From Hirudinaria manillensis (Eukaryota; Annelida; Clitellata; Hirudinida; Hirudinidae): a stretch of DNA of 64,000 nucleotides. Positions 10,477 to 21,857 of this stretch are shown here, one piece after another (the stretch's first letter is position 1; each line of letters starts with the position of its first letter). Below the pieces are notes generated by a model that saw only the letters and a program-made list of their open reading frames with translations, was not told where the DNA came from and made no database searches. Position numbers and translations under genes: made by a program. The stretch covers positions 3,238,535 to 3,302,534 of the forward strand of contig CM067533.1 in assembly GCA_034509925.1 (NCBI GenBank). The letters are read 5' to 3'.

Positions 10477-11781
10477 ATGGAGTCACAAGTTATTCTCGGA
10501 AGATATTTCCTCACTAAAAAACTAGGAGAAGGAGGCTACGGGCAGGTCTACAGTGCCGTTGATTTGAGCGATGGCACCGACGTTGCCGTCAAATTATCTT
10601 ACGGATATGGTCCGACAAGAGATTGCAACGTGCTCGAGGCTAACATTCTAGCGGCATTTTCGAATATCGACTCCCCATTCAAAAACCTCGTGGTGAACTT
10701 GAAATCGTCGCACGTGTTCGACAACTGCGTAATCCTCGTGCTCGAATTATTATCGAACAACCTGAGGAAATACATAAAAGACAGGGCTTTGGAATGCTTG
10801 GACAAGATATCAAATTACGCCAAGCAAATGATAGATTTCCTTCTCTTCATGTCTCAGAGGAATGTCATTCACGGCGACATAAAGCCTGAAAACATCCTAG
10901 TCGATGAGGCAAGTGAAAGCATCAAATTTGCCGATTTCGGACTGGCGCACTGGCCCTGGTCTACGCATAAAGCGCATGTCATACAAACTTTGCCTTATCG
11001 CGCACCCGAAGTCCTATTGGGATACAACTACGACGCGACGGTCGATAGTTGGAGCGTAGGCTGCGTGCTGGTCGAGTGCCTGCTAAGTAAACCGCTCTTC
11101 GGCGTAAGGGACGAATTACAACTCATGCAGAACATTGTCAAAATAATCGGGGCGCCCAGTCAACTTGTCATAAGCCAGGCACCCAAAAGAGACGAATACT
11201 TCTGGTTCGATCATGGATCTCGGCAATGGATCGTTAAAGGCCATCGATCGCCGATGGTGCCGATGGGCTTGAGAAGATACATCAAGACTTACCACCTCAT
11301 CGATTCAAAGAGTCCCGACTTTGAGCATTTTATGGATCTCGTCGAAAACATGATGAGAGTGGACTCGTACACACGCTATTCGCCTGAGGATTGCCTCATG
11401 CTCCCGTTCATAAACCGACCGGTGCCTCGTTTTGAGCACGGCAAGGACTCTGAAAGCAGAGACTCGCCTACGACGGAGATGAGCCGTTTGTCGCAAATGG
11501 CTAACATCGACGAGTGCATTTCTGAAGCGGCCGCTAAGATCTACGGAAATGTCAGGCATTCGATAAGACGTCAGAAAAAACTGGCGGTATTGTCGTCCTG
11601 CCTTTTCCTAGAATGCCAAAGAAAGAACGTTCGTGGAGCCTGCAGACGGATTGTCGATGCGTCTGGACTGAACGAAAAGGTCATCAGGCGAGTAGCTAGA
11701 ATCGTCAGAAAAATGTCGACTCGAGGCGTCAACGGGGTCGACCGAAGGAAAGAAAAGAAATACAGGCGTTCTGAAGAATGA
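10477..11781 (+). CDS. Kinase-cyclin-like protein, array unit 6
   Basis: Glu240, as in unit 1, but codon 351 is GCG as in units 7-15. The spacer has C at the CATTAMAAA site and lacks the C before the long A-run. It is mosaic between the left and right subfamilies. Confidence 0.95.
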   Translation: MESQVILGRYFLTKKLGEGGYGQVYSAVDLSDGTDVAVKLSYGYGPTRDCNVLEANILAAFSNIDSPFKNLVVNLKSSHVFDNCVILVLELLSNNLRKYIKDRALECLDKISNYAKQMIDFLLFMSQRNVIHGDIKPENILVDEASESIKFADFGLAHWPWSTHKAHVIQTLPYRAPEVLLGYNYDATVDSWSVGCVLVECLLSKPLFGVRDELQLMQNIVKIIGAPSQLVISQAPKRDEYFWFDHGSRQWIVKGHRSPMVPMGLRRYIKTYHLIDSKSPDFEHFMDLVENMMRVDSYTRYSPEDCLMLPFINRPVPRFEHGKDSESRDSPTTEMSRLSQMANIDECISEAAAKIYGNVRHSIRRQKKLAVLSSCLFLECQRKNVRGACRRIVDASGLNEKVIRRVARIVRKMSTRGVNGVDRRKEKKYRRSEE

Positions 11782-12373
11782 GCGGCACATCGAGTTTTTA
11801 AATTGACGGTTTTAAAAATTAAAAAAAAACTTAACATCTAAAAAAACAAAATTGTCAACTTCACTTTTTATTTAAACCTATAGTTAATTTAGGAATATTA
11901 TAAATAAGTTCATTACAAATTTACAATAGATTTAACAAAAAAAAAAATCAAAATTACATGTTTATATTTTATTTTTTTAAATATTAGGAGTTGAATATAA
12001 ATTAAATCTTATTAAACATAAAAAATATAAATTAAATCTTAATAAATATTAAAATATAAATTATATCTTAATAAATATTAAAATATAAATTAAATCTTAT
12101 TAAATCTTAAAATATAAATTAAATCTTATTAAATATTAAAATATAAATTAAATCTTATTAAATATATAAAATACATCTCAACTTAGCGCGCGCGCGCGCC
12201 ATTGTCTCATTACACATGCAGGCTCGTGCGCGCGCGAGGGCTTGGCCCTGGGGCCTATATAAACGCGAAAGGGCGCAATCAAGATTATTTTCACGAGTCA
12301 AGCGGTCGAGACGGGTGGAGGACTAAAAGAGGCAGCTAATCTCGGTAGAAACGCTCGATTAACCATTAATAGC

Positions 12374-13678
12374 ATGGAGTCACAAGTTATTCTCGGAAGA
12401 TATTTCCTCACTAAAAAACTAGGAGAAGGAGGCTACGGGCAGGTCTACAGTGCCGTTGATTTGAGCGATGGCACCGACGTTGCCGTCAAATTATCTTACG
12501 GATATGGTCCGACAAGAGATTGCAACGTGCTCGAGGCTAACATTCTAGCGGCATTTTCGAATATCGACTCCCCATTCAAAAACCTCGTGGTGAACTTGAA
12601 ATCGTCGCACGTGTTCGACAACTGCGTAATCCTCGTGCTCGAATTATTATCGAACAACCTGAGGAAATACATAAAAGACAGGGCTTTGGAATGCTTGGAC
12701 AAGATATCAAATTACGCCAAGCAAATGATAGATTTCCTTCTCTTCATGTCTCAGAGGAATGTCATTCACGGCGACATAAAGCCTGAAAACATCCTAGTCG
12801 ATGAGGCAAGTGAAAGCATCAAATTTGCCGATTTCGGACTGGCGCACTGGCCCTGGTCTACGCATAAAGCGCATGTCATACAAACTTTGCCTTATCGCGC
12901 ACCCGAAGTCCTATTGGGATACAACTACGACGCGACGGTCGATAGTTGGAGCGTAGGCTGCGTGCTGGTCGAGTGCCTGCTAAGTAAACCGCTCTTCGGC
13001 GTAAGGGACGAATTACAACTCATGCAGAACATTGTCAAAATAATCGGGGCGCCCAGTCAACTTGTCATAAGCCAGGCACCCAAAAGAGACGATTACTTCT
13101 GGTTCGATCATGGATCTCGGCAATGGATCGTTAAAGGCCATCGATCGCCGATGGTGCCGATGGGCTTGAGAAGATACATCAAGACTTACCACCTCATCGA
13201 TTCAAAGAGTCCCGACTTTGAGCATTTTATGGATCTCGTCGAAAACATGATGAGAGTGGACTCGTACACACGCTATTCGCCTGAGGATTGCCTCATGCTC
13301 CCGTTCATAAACCGACCGGTGCCTCGTTTTGAGCACGGCAAGGACTCTGAAAGCAGAGACTCGCCTACGACGGAGATGAGCCGTTTGTCGCAAATGGCTA
13401 ACATCGACGAGTGCATTTCTGAAGCGGCCGCTAAGATCTACGGAAATGTCAGGCATTCGATAAGACGTCAGAAAAAACTGGCGGTATTGTCGTCCTGCCT
13501 TTTCCTAGAATGCCAAAGAAAGAACGTTCGTGGAGCCTGCAGACGGATTGTCGATGCGTCTGGACTGAACGAAAAGGTCATCAGGCGAGTAGCTAGAATC
13601 GTCAGAAAAATGTCGACTCGAGGCGTCAACGGGGTCGACCGAAGGAAAGAAAAGAAATACAGGCGTTCTGAAGAATGA
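12374..13678 (+). CDS. Kinase-cyclin-like protein, array unit 7
   Basis: Asp240, codon 351 GCG, A-type spacer without the C before the A-run. First member of the uniform right-hand block with a period of mostly 1897 bp. Confidence 0.95.
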   Translation: MESQVILGRYFLTKKLGEGGYGQVYSAVDLSDGTDVAVKLSYGYGPTRDCNVLEANILAAFSNIDSPFKNLVVNLKSSHVFDNCVILVLELLSNNLRKYIKDRALECLDKISNYAKQMIDFLLFMSQRNVIHGDIKPENILVDEASESIKFADFGLAHWPWSTHKAHVIQTLPYRAPEVLLGYNYDATVDSWSVGCVLVECLLSKPLFGVRDELQLMQNIVKIIGAPSQLVISQAPKRDDYFWFDHGSRQWIVKGHRSPMVPMGLRRYIKTYHLIDSKSPDFEHFMDLVENMMRVDSYTRYSPEDCLMLPFINRPVPRFEHGKDSESRDSPTTEMSRLSQMANIDECISEAAAKIYGNVRHSIRRQKKLAVLSSCLFLECQRKNVRGACRRIVDASGLNEKVIRRVARIVRKMSTRGVNGVDRRKEKKYRRSEE

Positions 13679-14270
13679 GCGGCACATCGAGTTTTTAAAT
13701 TGACGGTTTTAAAAATTAAAAAAAAACTTAACATCTAAAAAAACAAAATTGTCAACTTCACTTTTTATTTAAACCTATAGTTAATTTAGGAATATTATAA
13801 ATAAGTTCATTAAAAATTTACAATAGATTTAACAAAAAAAAAAATCAAAATTACATGTTTATATTTTATTTTTTTAAATATTAGGAGTTGAATATAAATT
13901 AAATCTTATTAAACATAAAAAATATAAATTAAATCTTAATAAATATTAAAATATAAATTATATCTTAATAAATATTAAAATATAAATTAAATCTTATTAA
14001 ATCTTAAAATATAAATTAAATCTTATTAAATATTAAAATATAAATTAAATCTTATTAAATATATAAAATACATCTCAACTTAGCGCGCGCGCGCGCCATT
14101 GTCTCATTACACATGCAGGCTCGTGCGCGCGCGAGGGCTTGGCCCTGGGGCCTATATAAACGCGAAAGGGCGCAATCAAGATTATTTTCACGAGTCAAGC
14201 GGTCGAGACGGGTGGAGGACTAAAAGAGGCAGCTAATCTCGGTAGAAACGCTCGATTAACCATTAATAGC

Positions 14271-15575
14271 ATGGAGTCACAAGTTATTCTCGGAAGATAT
14301 TTCCTCACTAAAAAACTAGGAGAAGGAGGCTACGGGCAGGTCTACAGTGCCGTTGATTTGAGCGATGGCACCGACGTTGCCGTCAAATTATCTTACGGAT
14401 ATGGTCCGACAAGAGATTGCAACGTGCTCGAGGCTAACATTCTAGCGGCATTTTCGAATATCGACTCCCCATTCAAAAACCTCGTGGTGAACTTGAAATC
14501 GTCGCACGTGTTCGACAACTGCGTAATCCTCGTGCTCGAATTATTATCGAACAACCTGAGGAAATACATAAAAGACAGGGCTTTGGAATGCTTGGACAAG
14601 ATATCAAATTACGCCAAGCAAATGATAGATTTCCTTCTCTTCATGTCTCAGAGGAATGTCATTCACGGCGACATAAAGCCTGAAAACATCCTAGTCGATG
14701 AGGCAAGTGAAAGCATCAAATTTGCCGATTTCGGACTGGCGCACTGGCCCTGGTCTACGCATAAAGCGCATGTCATACAAACTTTGCCTTATCGCGCACC
14801 CGAAGTCCTATTGGGATACAACTACGACGCGACGGTCGATAGTTGGAGCGTAGGCTGCGTGCTGGTCGAGTGCCTGCTAAGTAAACCGCTCTTCGGCGTA
14901 AGGGACGAATTACAACTCATGCAGAACATTGTCAAAATAATCGGGGCGCCCAGTCAACTTGTCATAAGCCAGGCACCCAAAAGAGACGATTACTTCTGGT
15001 TCGATCATGGATCTCGGCAATGGATCGTTAAAGGCCATCGATCGCCGATGGTGCCGATGGGCTTGAGAAGATACATCAAGACTTACCACCTCATCGATTC
15101 AAAGAGTCCCGACTTTGAGCATTTTATGGATCTCGTCGAAAACATGATGAGAGTGGACTCGTACACACGCTATTCGCCTGAGGATTGCCTCATGCTCCCG
15201 TTCATAAACCGACCGGTGCCTCGTTTTGAGCACGGCAAGGACTCTGAAAGCAGAGACTCGCCTACGACGGAGATGAGCCGTTTGTCGCAAATGGCTAACA
15301 TCGACGAGTGCATTTCTGAAGCGGCCGCTAAGATCTACGGAAATGTCAGGCATTCGATAAGACGTCAGAAAAAACTGGCGGTATTGTCGTCCTGCCTTTT
15401 CCTAGAATGCCAAAGAAAGAACGTTCGTGGAGCCTGCAGACGGATTGTCGATGCGTCTGGACTGAACGAAAAGGTCATCAGGCGAGTAGCTAGAATCGTC
15501 AGAAAAATGTCGACTCGAGGCGTCAACGGGGTCGACCGAAGGAAAGAAAAGAAATACAGGCGTTCTGAAGAATGA
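14271..15575 (+). CDS. Kinase-cyclin-like protein, array unit 8
   Basis: Asp240, codon 351 GCG. I see no difference from unit 7 in CDS or spacer class. Confidence 0.95.
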   Translation: MESQVILGRYFLTKKLGEGGYGQVYSAVDLSDGTDVAVKLSYGYGPTRDCNVLEANILAAFSNIDSPFKNLVVNLKSSHVFDNCVILVLELLSNNLRKYIKDRALECLDKISNYAKQMIDFLLFMSQRNVIHGDIKPENILVDEASESIKFADFGLAHWPWSTHKAHVIQTLPYRAPEVLLGYNYDATVDSWSVGCVLVECLLSKPLFGVRDELQLMQNIVKIIGAPSQLVISQAPKRDDYFWFDHGSRQWIVKGHRSPMVPMGLRRYIKTYHLIDSKSPDFEHFMDLVENMMRVDSYTRYSPEDCLMLPFINRPVPRFEHGKDSESRDSPTTEMSRLSQMANIDECISEAAAKIYGNVRHSIRRQKKLAVLSSCLFLECQRKNVRGACRRIVDASGLNEKVIRRVARIVRKMSTRGVNGVDRRKEKKYRRSEE

Positions 15576-16167
15576 GCGGCACATCGAGTTTTTAAATTGA
15601 CGGTTTTAAAAATTAAAAAAAAACTTAACATCTAAAAAAACAAAATTGTCAACTTCACTTTTTATTTAAACCTATAGTTAATTTAGGAATATTATAAATA
15701 AGTTCATTAAAAATTTACAATAGATTTAACAAAAAAAAAAATCAAAATTACATGTTTATATTTTATTTTTTTAAATATTAGGAGTTGAATATAAATTAAA
15801 TCTTATTAAACATAAAAAATATAAATTAAATCTTAATAAATATTAAAATATAAATTATATCTTAATAAATATTAAAATATAAATTAAATCTTATTAAATC
15901 TTAAAATATAAATTAAATCTTATTAAATATTAAAATATAAATTAAATCTTATTAAATATATAAAATACATCTCAACTTAGCGCGCGCGCGCGCCATTGTC
16001 TCATTACACATGCAGGCTCGTGCGCGCGCGAGGGCTTGGCCCTGGGGCCTATATAAACGCGAAAGGGCGCAATCAAGATTATTTTCACGAGTCAAGCGGT
16101 CGAGACGGGTGGAGGACTAAAAGAGGCAGCTAATCTCGGTAGAAACGCTCGATTAACCATTAATAGC

Positions 16168-17472
16168 ATGGAGTCACAAGTTATTCTCGGAAGATATTTC
16201 CTCACTAAAAAACTAGGAGAAGGAGGCTACGGGCAGGTCTACAGTGCCGTTGATTTGAGCGATGGCACCGACGTTGCCGTCAAATTATCTTACGGATATG
16301 GTCCGACAAGAGATTGCAACGTGCTCGAGGCTAACATTCTAGCGGCATTTTCGAATATCGACTCCCCATTCAAAAACCTCGTGGTGAACTTGAAATCGTC
16401 GCACGTGTTCGACAACTGCGTAATCCTCGTGCTCGAATTATTATCGAACAACCTGAGGAAATACATAAAAGACAGGGCTTTGGAATGCTTGGACAAGATA
16501 TCAAATTACGCCAAGCAAATGATAGATTTCCTTCTCTTCATGTCTCAGAGGAATGTCATTCACGGCGACATAAAGCCTGAAAACATCCTAGTCGATGAGG
16601 CAAGTGAAAGCATCAAATTTGCCGATTTCGGACTGGCGCACTGGCCCTGGTCTACGCATAAAGCGCATGTCATACAAACTTTGCCTTATCGCGCACCCGA
16701 AGTCCTATTGGGATACAACTACGACGCGACGGTCGATAGTTGGAGCGTAGGCTGCGTGCTGGTCGAGTGCCTGCTAAGTAAACCGCTCTTCGGCGTAAGG
16801 GACGAATTACAACTCATGCAGAACATTGTCAAAATAATCGGGGCGCCCAGTCAACTTGTCATAAGCCAGGCACCCAAAAGAGACGATTACTTCTGGTTCG
16901 ATCATGGATCTCGGCAATGGATCGTTAAAGGCCATCGATCGCCGATGGTGCCGATGGGCTTGAGAAGATACATCAAGACTTACCACCTCATCGATTCAAA
17001 GAGTCCCGACTTTGAGCATTTTATGGATCTCGTCGAAAACATGATGAGAGTGGACTCGTACACACGCTATTCGCCTGAGGATTGCCTCATGCTCCCGTTC
17101 ATAAACCGACCGGTGCCTCGTTTTGAGCACGGCAAGGACTCTGAAAGCAGAGACTCGCCTACGACGGAGATGAGCCGTTTGTCGCAAATGGCTAACATCG
17201 ACGAGTGCATTTCTGAAGCGGCCGCTAAGATCTACGGAAATGTCAGGCATTCGATAAGACGTCAGAAAAAACTGGCGGTATTGTCGTCCTGCCTTTTCCT
17301 AGAATGCCAAAGAAAGAACGTTCGTGGAGCCTGCAGACGGATTGTCGATGCGTCTGGACTGAACGAAAAGGTCATCAGGCGAGTAGCTAGAATCGTCAGA
17401 AAAATGTCGACTCGAGGCGTCAACGGGGTCGACCGAAGGAAAGAAAAGAAATACAGGCGTTCTGAAGAATGA
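16168..17472 (+). CDS. Kinase-cyclin-like protein, array unit 9
   Basis: Asp240, codon 351 GCG. Its spacer has the A form at CATTAMAAA but regains the C before the long A-run, and the A-run after the stop is shorter than in its neighbours. Unit 12 shares the C-plus-A spacer combination. Confidence 0.95.
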   Translation: MESQVILGRYFLTKKLGEGGYGQVYSAVDLSDGTDVAVKLSYGYGPTRDCNVLEANILAAFSNIDSPFKNLVVNLKSSHVFDNCVILVLELLSNNLRKYIKDRALECLDKISNYAKQMIDFLLFMSQRNVIHGDIKPENILVDEASESIKFADFGLAHWPWSTHKAHVIQTLPYRAPEVLLGYNYDATVDSWSVGCVLVECLLSKPLFGVRDELQLMQNIVKIIGAPSQLVISQAPKRDDYFWFDHGSRQWIVKGHRSPMVPMGLRRYIKTYHLIDSKSPDFEHFMDLVENMMRVDSYTRYSPEDCLMLPFINRPVPRFEHGKDSESRDSPTTEMSRLSQMANIDECISEAAAKIYGNVRHSIRRQKKLAVLSSCLFLECQRKNVRGACRRIVDASGLNEKVIRRVARIVRKMSTRGVNGVDRRKEKKYRRSEE

Positions 17473-18064
17473 GCGGCACATCGAGTTTTTAAATTGACGG
17501 TTTTAAAAATTAAAAAAAACTTAACATCTAAAAAAACAAAATTGTCAACTTCACTTTTTATTTAAACCTATAGTTAATTTAGGAATATTATAAATAAGTT
17601 CATTAAAAATTTACAATAGATTTAACAACAAAAAAAAATCAAAATTACATGTTTATATTTTATTTTTTTAAATATTAGGAGTTGAATATAAATTAAATCT
17701 TATTAAACATAAAAAATATAAATTAAATCTTAATAAATATTAAAATATAAATTATATCTTAATAAATATTAAAATATAAATTAAATCTTATTAAATCTTA
17801 AAATATAAATTAAATCTTATTAAATATTAAAATATAAATTAAATCTTATTAAATATATAAAATACATCTCAACTTAGCGCGCGCGCGCGCCATTGTCTCA
17901 TTACACATGCAGGCTCGTGCGCGCGCGAGGGCTTGGCCCTGGGGCCTATATAAACGCGAAAGGGCGCAATCAAGATTATTTTCACGAGTCAAGCGGTCGA
18001 GACGGGTGGAGGACTAAAAGAGGCAGCTAATCTCGGTAGAAACGCTCGATTAACCATTAATAGC

Positions 18065-19369
18065 ATGGAGTCACAAGTTATTCTCGGAAGATATTTCCTC
18101 ACTAAAAAACTAGGAGAAGGAGGCTACGGGCAGGTCTACAGTGCCGTTGATTTGAGCGATGGCACCGACGTTGCCGTCAAATTATCTTACGGATATGGTC
18201 CGACAAGAGATTGCAACGTGCTCGAGGCTAACATTCTAGCGGCATTTTCGAATATCGACTCCCCATTCAAAAACCTCGTGGTGAACTTGAAATCGTCGCA
18301 CGTGTTCGACAACTGCGTAATCCTCGTGCTCGAATTATTATCGAACAACCTGAGGAAATACATAAAAGACAGGGCTTTGGAATGCTTGGACAAGATATCA
18401 AATTACGCCAAGCAAATGATAGATTTCCTTCTCTTCATGTCTCAGAGGAATGTCATTCACGGCGACATAAAGCCTGAAAACATCCTAGTCGATGAGGCAA
18501 GTGAAAGCATCAAATTTGCCGATTTCGGACTGGCGCACTGGCCCTGGTCTACGCATAAAGCGCATGTCATACAAACTTTGCCTTATCGCGCACCCGAAGT
18601 CCTATTGGGATACAACTACGACGCGACGGTCGATAGTTGGAGCGTAGGCTGCGTGCTGGTCGAGTGCCTGCTAAGTAAACCGCTCTTCGGCGTAAGGGAC
18701 GAATTACAACTCATGCAGAACATTGTCAAAATAATCGGGGCGCCCAGTCAACTTGTCATAAGCCAGGCACCCAAAAGAGACGATTACTTCTGGTTCGATC
18801 ATGGATCTCGGCAATGGATCGTTAAAGGCCATCGATCGCCGATGGTGCCGATGGGCTTGAGAAGATACATCAAGACTTACCACCTCATCGATTCAAAGAG
18901 TCCCGACTTTGAGCATTTTATGGATCTCGTCGAAAACATGATGAGAGTGGACTCGTACACACGCTATTCGCCTGAGGATTGCCTCATGCTCCCGTTCATA
19001 AACCGACCGGTGCCTCGTTTTGAGCACGGCAAGGACTCTGAAAGCAGAGACTCGCCTACGACGGAGATGAGCCGTTTGTCGCAAATGGCTAACATCGACG
19101 AGTGCATTTCTGAAGCGGCCGCTAAGATCTACGGAAATGTCAGGCATTCGATAAGACGTCAGAAAAAACTGGCGGTATTGTCGTCCTGCCTTTTCCTAGA
19201 ATGCCAAAGAAAGAACGTTCGTGGAGCCTGCAGACGGATTGTCGATGCGTCTGGACTGAACGAAAAGGTCATCAGGCGAGTAGCTAGAATCGTCAGAAAA
19301 ATGTCGACTCGAGGCGTCAACGGGGTCGACCGAAGGAAAGAAAAGAAATACAGGCGTTCTGAAGAATGA
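18065..19369 (+). CDS. Kinase-cyclin-like protein, array unit 10
   Basis: Asp240, codon 351 GCG, A-type spacer without the C. The spacing to the next start is 1896 bp, the shortest in the array, owing to a shorter A-run. Confidence 0.95.
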   Translation: MESQVILGRYFLTKKLGEGGYGQVYSAVDLSDGTDVAVKLSYGYGPTRDCNVLEANILAAFSNIDSPFKNLVVNLKSSHVFDNCVILVLELLSNNLRKYIKDRALECLDKISNYAKQMIDFLLFMSQRNVIHGDIKPENILVDEASESIKFADFGLAHWPWSTHKAHVIQTLPYRAPEVLLGYNYDATVDSWSVGCVLVECLLSKPLFGVRDELQLMQNIVKIIGAPSQLVISQAPKRDDYFWFDHGSRQWIVKGHRSPMVPMGLRRYIKTYHLIDSKSPDFEHFMDLVENMMRVDSYTRYSPEDCLMLPFINRPVPRFEHGKDSESRDSPTTEMSRLSQMANIDECISEAAAKIYGNVRHSIRRQKKLAVLSSCLFLECQRKNVRGACRRIVDASGLNEKVIRRVARIVRKMSTRGVNGVDRRKEKKYRRSEE

Positions 19370-19960
19370 GCGGCACATCGAGTTTTTAAATTGACGGTTT
19401 TAAAAATTAAAAAAAAACTTAACATCTAAAAAAACAAAATTGTCAACTTCACTTTTTATTTAAACCTATAGTTAATTTAGGAATATTATAAATAAGTTCA
19501 TTAAAAATTTACAATAGATTTAACAAAAAAAAAATCAAAATTACATGTTTATATTTTATTTTTTTAAATATTAGGAGTTGAATATAAATTAAATCTTATT
19601 AAACATAAAAAATATAAATTAAATCTTAATAAATATTAAAATATAAATTATATCTTAATAAATATTAAAATATAAATTAAATCTTATTAAATCTTAAAAT
19701 ATAAATTAAATCTTATTAAATATTAAAATATAAATTAAATCTTATTAAATATATAAAATACATCTCAACTTAGCGCGCGCGCGCGCCATTGTCTCATTAC
19801 ACATGCAGGCTCGTGCGCGCGCGAGGGCTTGGCCCTGGGGCCTATATAAACGCGAAAGGGCGCAATCAAGATTATTTTCACGAGTCAAGCGGTCGAGACG
19901 GGTGGAGGACTAAAAGAGGCAGCTAATCTCGGTAGAAACGCTCGATTAACCATTAATAGC

Positions 19961-21265
19961 ATGGAGTCACAAGTTATTCTCGGAAGATATTTCCTCACTA
20001 AAAAACTAGGAGAAGGAGGCTACGGGCAGGTCTACAGTGCCGTTGATTTGAGCGATGGCACCGACGTTGCCGTCAAATTATCTTACGGATATGGTCCGAC
20101 AAGAGATTGCAACGTGCTCGAGGCTAACATTCTAGCGGCATTTTCGAATATCGACTCCCCATTCAAAAACCTCGTGGTGAACTTGAAATCGTCGCACGTG
20201 TTCGACAACTGCGTAATCCTCGTGCTCGAATTATTATCGAACAACCTGAGGAAATACATAAAAGACAGGGCTTTGGAATGCTTGGACAAGATATCAAATT
20301 ACGCCAAGCAAATGATAGATTTCCTTCTCTTCATGTCTCAGAGGAATGTCATTCACGGCGACATAAAGCCTGAAAACATCCTAGTCGATGAGGCAAGTGA
20401 AAGCATCAAATTTGCCGATTTCGGACTGGCGCACTGGCCCTGGTCTACGCATAAAGCGCATGTCATACAAACTTTGCCTTATCGCGCACCCGAAGTCCTA
20501 TTGGGATACAACTACGACGCGACGGTCGATAGTTGGAGCGTAGGCTGCGTGCTGGTCGAGTGCCTGCTAAGTAAACCGCTCTTCGGCGTAAGGGACGAAT
20601 TACAACTCATGCAGAACATTGTCAAAATAATCGGGGCGCCCAGTCAACTTGTCATAAGCCAGGCACCCAAAAGAGACGATTACTTCTGGTTCGATCATGG
20701 ATCTCGGCAATGGATCGTTAAAGGCCATCGATCGCCGATGGTGCCGATGGGCTTGAGAAGATACATCAAGACTTACCACCTCATCGATTCAAAGAGTCCC
20801 GACTTTGAGCATTTTATGGATCTCGTCGAAAACATGATGAGAGTGGACTCGTACACACGCTATTCGCCTGAGGATTGCCTCATGCTCCCGTTCATAAACC
20901 GACCGGTGCCTCGTTTTGAGCACGGCAAGGACTCTGAAAGCAGAGACTCGCCTACGACGGAGATGAGCCGTTTGTCGCAAATGGCTAACATCGACGAGTG
21001 CATTTCTGAAGCGGCCGCTAAGATCTACGGAAATGTCAGGCATTCGATAAGACGTCAGAAAAAACTGGCGGTATTGTCGTCCTGCCTTTTCCTAGAATGC
21101 CAAAGAAAGAACGTTCGTGGAGCCTGCAGACGGATTGTCGATGCGTCTGGACTGAACGAAAAGGTCATCAGGCGAGTAGCTAGAATCGTCAGAAAAATGT
21201 CGACTCGAGGCGTCAACGGGGTCGACCGAAGGAAAGAAAAGAAATACAGGCGTTCTGAAGAATGA
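19961..21265 (+). CDS. Kinase-cyclin-like protein, array unit 11
   Basis: Asp240, codon 351 GCG, A-type spacer. Same class as units 7 and 8. Confidence 0.95.
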   Translation: MESQVILGRYFLTKKLGEGGYGQVYSAVDLSDGTDVAVKLSYGYGPTRDCNVLEANILAAFSNIDSPFKNLVVNLKSSHVFDNCVILVLELLSNNLRKYIKDRALECLDKISNYAKQMIDFLLFMSQRNVIHGDIKPENILVDEASESIKFADFGLAHWPWSTHKAHVIQTLPYRAPEVLLGYNYDATVDSWSVGCVLVECLLSKPLFGVRDELQLMQNIVKIIGAPSQLVISQAPKRDDYFWFDHGSRQWIVKGHRSPMVPMGLRRYIKTYHLIDSKSPDFEHFMDLVENMMRVDSYTRYSPEDCLMLPFINRPVPRFEHGKDSESRDSPTTEMSRLSQMANIDECISEAAAKIYGNVRHSIRRQKKLAVLSSCLFLECQRKNVRGACRRIVDASGLNEKVIRRVARIVRKMSTRGVNGVDRRKEKKYRRSEE

Positions 21266-21857
21266 GCGGCACATCGAGTTTTTAAATTGACGGTTTTAAA
21301 AATTAAAAAAAAACTTAACATCTAAAAAAACAAAATTGTCAACTTCACTTTTTATTTAAACCTATAGTTAATTTAGGAATATTATAAATAAGTTCATTAA
21401 AAATTTACAATAGATTTAACAAAAAAAAAAATCAAAATTACATGTTTATATTTTATTTTTTTAAATATTAGGAGTTGAATATAAATTAAATCTTATTAAA
21501 CATAAAAAATATAAATTAAATCTTAATAAATATTAAAATATAAATTATATCTTAATAAATATTAAAATATAAATTAAATCTTATTAAATCTTAAAATATA
21601 AATTAAATCTTATTAAATATTAAAATATAAATTAAATCTTATTAAATATATAAAATACATCTCAACTTAGCGCGCGCGCGCGCCATTGTCTCATTACACA
21701 TGCAGGCTCGTGCGCGCGCGAGGGCTTGGCCCTGGGGCCTATATAAACGCGAAAGGGCGCAATCAAGATTATTTTCACGAGTCAAGCGGTCGAGACGGGT
21801 GGAGGACTAAAAGAGGCAGCTAATCTCGGTAGAAACGCTCGATTAACCATTAATAGC